A stretch of 64,000 bases of DNA from KBS-96 sp964247975 (GTDB taxonomy: Bacteria > Acidobacteriota > Terriglobia > Bryobacterales > Bryobacteraceae): positions 6,174-70,173 of the forward strand of contig CAXTWH010000027.1 of the NCBI GenBank assembly GCA_964247975.1, written 5' to 3'. Each line of letters begins with the position of its first letter. Position 1 is the first letter of the stretch. The notes under the pieces are model-generated. The model did not search any database. It had not been told where the DNA came from and saw only the letters and a list, made by a program, of their open reading frames with translations. Positions 62,450 through 64,000 of this stretch are shown in pieces. A program made the position numbers and the translations under genes.

Positions 62450-62982
62450 AGCCGCACCCGGACGCTCAACTGCTCAAGGGCTTGTTTCCTGCCGTCCGAG
62501 AGTATCAAAAATTGGCAATGAAGCACGGCATACCCGACATTTTTCAGGATAATGGCGGCAAGATCCTTCAGGTATGCCTGTTTCTCGGCTTGGTCGTTCT
62601 TAAATCACGCGAGGGCAACGATGCCATTGATGATGAAGGCAACGAGTACGAACTCAAAACGGTCAACCTGCTCCGCACGGACCAGTTCACAACGCATCAT
62701 CACCTGAACCCCGTCATTATCGAGAAATATCGGAAAGTTGATTGGATCTTCACAACCTACGAGGCTATTGAGCTAAAAGAAATCTTCCTGCTGAAGCCGG
62801 ATGCTATGGAGCACTGGTACGAAAAATGGACGAAGAAATGGCACGCTGACGGCGGCCGGGACATCAACAATCCGAAAATCCCGCTCTCCTATGTCCGCAA
62901 GCACGGCAAGCTGCTTTATTCGAGCGTCGGCGAAAATTTGGAAGACACTATTGGCCACGCAGGCGGCGAATCTAAGCATTAG
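62446..62982 (+). CDS. PvuII-type restriction endonuclease
   Basis: 178 residues, slightly longer than PvuII itself (157). Strong agreement with the PvuII sequence as I remember it: KHGIPDIFQDNGGKILQV, REGNDAIDDEGNEYELKTVN and THHHLNPVIIEKYR. The catalytic residues of PvuII (Asp58, Glu68, Lys70) correspond to Asp59, Glu69 and Lys71 here. Predicted to cut CAGCTG, leaving blunt ends. The ATGA overlap with the C gene and the divergent methyltransferase complete a type II system. Confidence 0.92.
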   Translation: MKPHPDAQLLKGLFPAVREYQKLAMKHGIPDIFQDNGGKILQVCLFLGLVVLKSREGNDAIDDEGNEYELKTVNLLRTDQFTTHHHLNPVIIEKYRKVDWIFTTYEAIELKEIFLLKPDAMEHWYEKWTKKWHADGGRDINNPKIPLSYVRKHGKLLYSSVGENLEDTIGHAGGESKH

Positions 62983-63083
62983 TGTCTGTCTAATTCTAGC
63001 TATTTCCGTTGCCCGCATTGATCTGATAATGGCACTACGGAACAACGCAGATTTGCAGAAAACTAGATAACTTACTACTAAAG

Positions 63084-63191
63084 CTACAGACGCGACAACG
63101 CCTCTTGGGCATAAGCAATTGATCGCTCATACTGCTCATAACCAGCCTCCTGCAGCAGAATGGCGGCGAGAATCGAGGTGTTTATCAACAC
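63084..63191 (-). pseudogene. Possible vapC (PIN toxin) remnant
   Basis: A 35-residue frame from GTG: VLINTSILAAILLQEAGYEQ and a short tail ending in SRL. It resembles the first 30 residues of PIN toxins, which start with V-x-D-T-S-A-hydrophobic-A-I-L, but the catalytic Asp is Asn here and the rest of the domain is missing. Confidence 0.4.
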
Positions 63192-63253
63192 TCGTATTCC
63201 TCAAGATTTAGGAACAGGAGCACATAAAATCCGAAGAACTGTGCCGAAATAGC

Positions 63254-63331
63254 TTATTCTTCCTCCGGAATTGCAAGCCTACCATTTCGCTCATCAACGG
63301 TATTACCGAAATCCAGTTCAAGTTTTTTCAT
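63254..63331 (-). pseudogene. Possible AbrB/VapB-like antitoxin remnant
   Basis: A 25-residue frame with AGGAAAA upstream: KKLELDFGNTVDERNGRLAI, then PEEE and stop. The NGRLAIPEE part recalls the AbrB/MazE N-terminal strand. A frameshift would let it continue as GRISYFGTVLRILCAPVPKS. It lies directly upstream of the PIN-like remnant, the normal order for such pairs. Confidence 0.3.
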
Positions 63332-63411
63332 AAATTTTCCTGTTTGTTTTCTATCGCTTATTGGATTTATGGAAGCAACTGCGGTTCGGGCTGTACTACA
63401 CTCTGAACCGC

Positions 63412-64000
63412 ATGAACACCGATCAACCTACCAATAACACCCCGCAGAAACAGCCGAGCGCAGCCCGGCTCCGGGCCAATCGCGCCAACGCCCAAAAAAG
63501 CACCGGCCCGAAAACCGAAGCAGGCAAAACTCGTTCCGCCCTGAACGCGACTCGTCACGGCATCCTGAGTCAGGTCATTCACCTGCCTGAAGAAGAATTG
63601 AACTCGTATCACGAGTTCACTGAAGCTTATGTCGCTTCCCTGAACCCGGTCGGCATGGTGGAAACGCAATTGGCCAACTCCTGCGCCGATCTTCAATTCC
63701 GCTTGCATCGCCTTGCTGCTGCTGAACACAACTTGTTCGCCATCGGCCACGACGAACAAGGTGAACTCTGGAACACCGGCCACTCCGAATCGCACGCTGC
63801 CCTCACAATGGCTGAAACCCTCCGCCAGGCCGCCAACCCGTTAGCCCTGCTCACCCTCTACGAATCGCGCTTGAACCGCCGCTTCCTGCAAACCCTGAAG
63901 CAACTCCGCGACATCCAAGCCGACCGTAAACAACAGGAACAAACCGAACTCGAAGAACTCCACCTGATCGCCTGCAATCACCCGCAACTCGCAGAAAAGC
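63412..64000 (+). CDS. Conserved hypothetical protein, truncated by right edge
   Basis: At least 196 residues, continuing past the window. Start ATG 63412. Early motif ARLRANRANAQKSTGPKTEA, then GKTRSALNATRHGILS, is the hallmark of a family abundant in Acidobacteria, sometimes in multiple copies per genome. The rest is helical and rich in Leu, Ala, Gln and Arg. No function is known to me. The codon use looks similar to the rest of the window. Confidence 0.75.
   Translation, partial: MNTDQPTNNTPQKQPSAARLRANRANAQKSTGPKTEAGKTRSALNATRHGILSQVIHLPEEELNSYHEFTEAYVASLNPVGMVETQLANSCADLQFRLHRLAAAEHNLFAIGHDEQGELWNTGHSESHAALTMAETLRQAANPLALLTLYESRLNRRFLQTLKQLRDIQADRKQQEQTELEELHLIACNHPQLAEK

Larger units (their letters stand above)
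62983..63411. other. Gene-poor region with degenerate toxin-antitoxin traces
   Basis: 429 bases between the endonuclease gene and the last gene. On the minus strand it holds a short AbrB-like reading frame and a PIN-like fragment, listed separately. Nothing else was recognised. Confidence 0.5.

Noticed and set aside
1..64000. CRISPR arrays, insertion sequences, integrase-flanked islands, rRNA or tRNA genes
   Set aside because: No regularly spaced repeats, transposase motifs, integrase or attachment-site duplication, and no RNA-gene signatures were seen on reading both strands. A short or divergent tRNA could be missed by eye.

Overview
This window looks like chromosomal DNA of a Gram-negative bacterium, most plausibly an Acidobacteriota member of the Bryobacter/Solibacter type. 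That is an inference from GC in the mid-50s by eye, a PEP-CTERM protein, signal peptides ending in forms such as LLSAQQ or VFAQ, and several secreted families I associate with that phylum. No rRNA, tRNA, CRISPR array, insertion sequence or replication origin was recognised. Genes lie on both strands in short, tightly packed operons with many ATGA or TAATG overlaps.

Layout. 1-3658: nitrogen control (amtB-glnB-glnD, glnD cut by the left edge). 3789-6916: an ABC exporter whose permease is fused to an amidohydrolase. 6932-11262: DJ-1/PfpI protein, lysA, a GAF-GAF-PP2C phosphatase, deoC. 11420-15544: GlcD-like oxidase, Uma2 protein, lone Hpt protein, pyruvate-oxidase-like enzyme. 15856-20397: PEP-CTERM protein, FNT channel, HDAC-like deacetylase and small envelope proteins. 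20442-23760: a membrane-stress operon (XRE regulator, YqiJ-like, flotillin, PspA) with a clear promoter. 23845-26142: VanZ-like protein, spore-photoproduct-lyase-like radical SAM protein, endonuclease III. 27328-34867: nucleoside salvage (punA, pyrimidine phosphorylase, CNT transporter, with deoC nearby) mixed with an arginase-like protein and a hybrid histidine kinase. 35026-43585: aminotransferase, Tat-exported TIM-barrel protein, FtsB-like, CutA, GT2, and a four-gene operon (HAD, deoxyhypusine-synthase-like protein, HldE-like kinase, cupin).

The most unusual locus is 44462-53189. Six co-directional genes encode a vWA-like lipoprotein, a four-helix membrane protein, a tubulin/FtsZ-like protein, a 1097-residue protein with an actin/Hsp70-type ATPase core, a small protein of unknown role, and a membrane protein with TolQ/ExbB-like topology and a long helical tail. 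A tubulin-fold and an actin-fold protein encoded together with a possible ion-channel-like subunit suggests an envelope-anchored, nucleotide-driven machine. Its function is unknown. A RES-Xre toxin-antitoxin module follows directly.

The right end carries a secreted HExxH protein, a large two-domain glycosyltransferase divergent from a methyltransferase-like coiled-coil protein, and a complete PvuII-type restriction-modification system (methyltransferase, controller protein with recognisable C-boxes, endonuclease). Degenerate traces of a second toxin-antitoxin pair follow, and a conserved hypothetical gene runs off the edge. The region from about 53.2 to 64 kb reads as an accessory or defence island.
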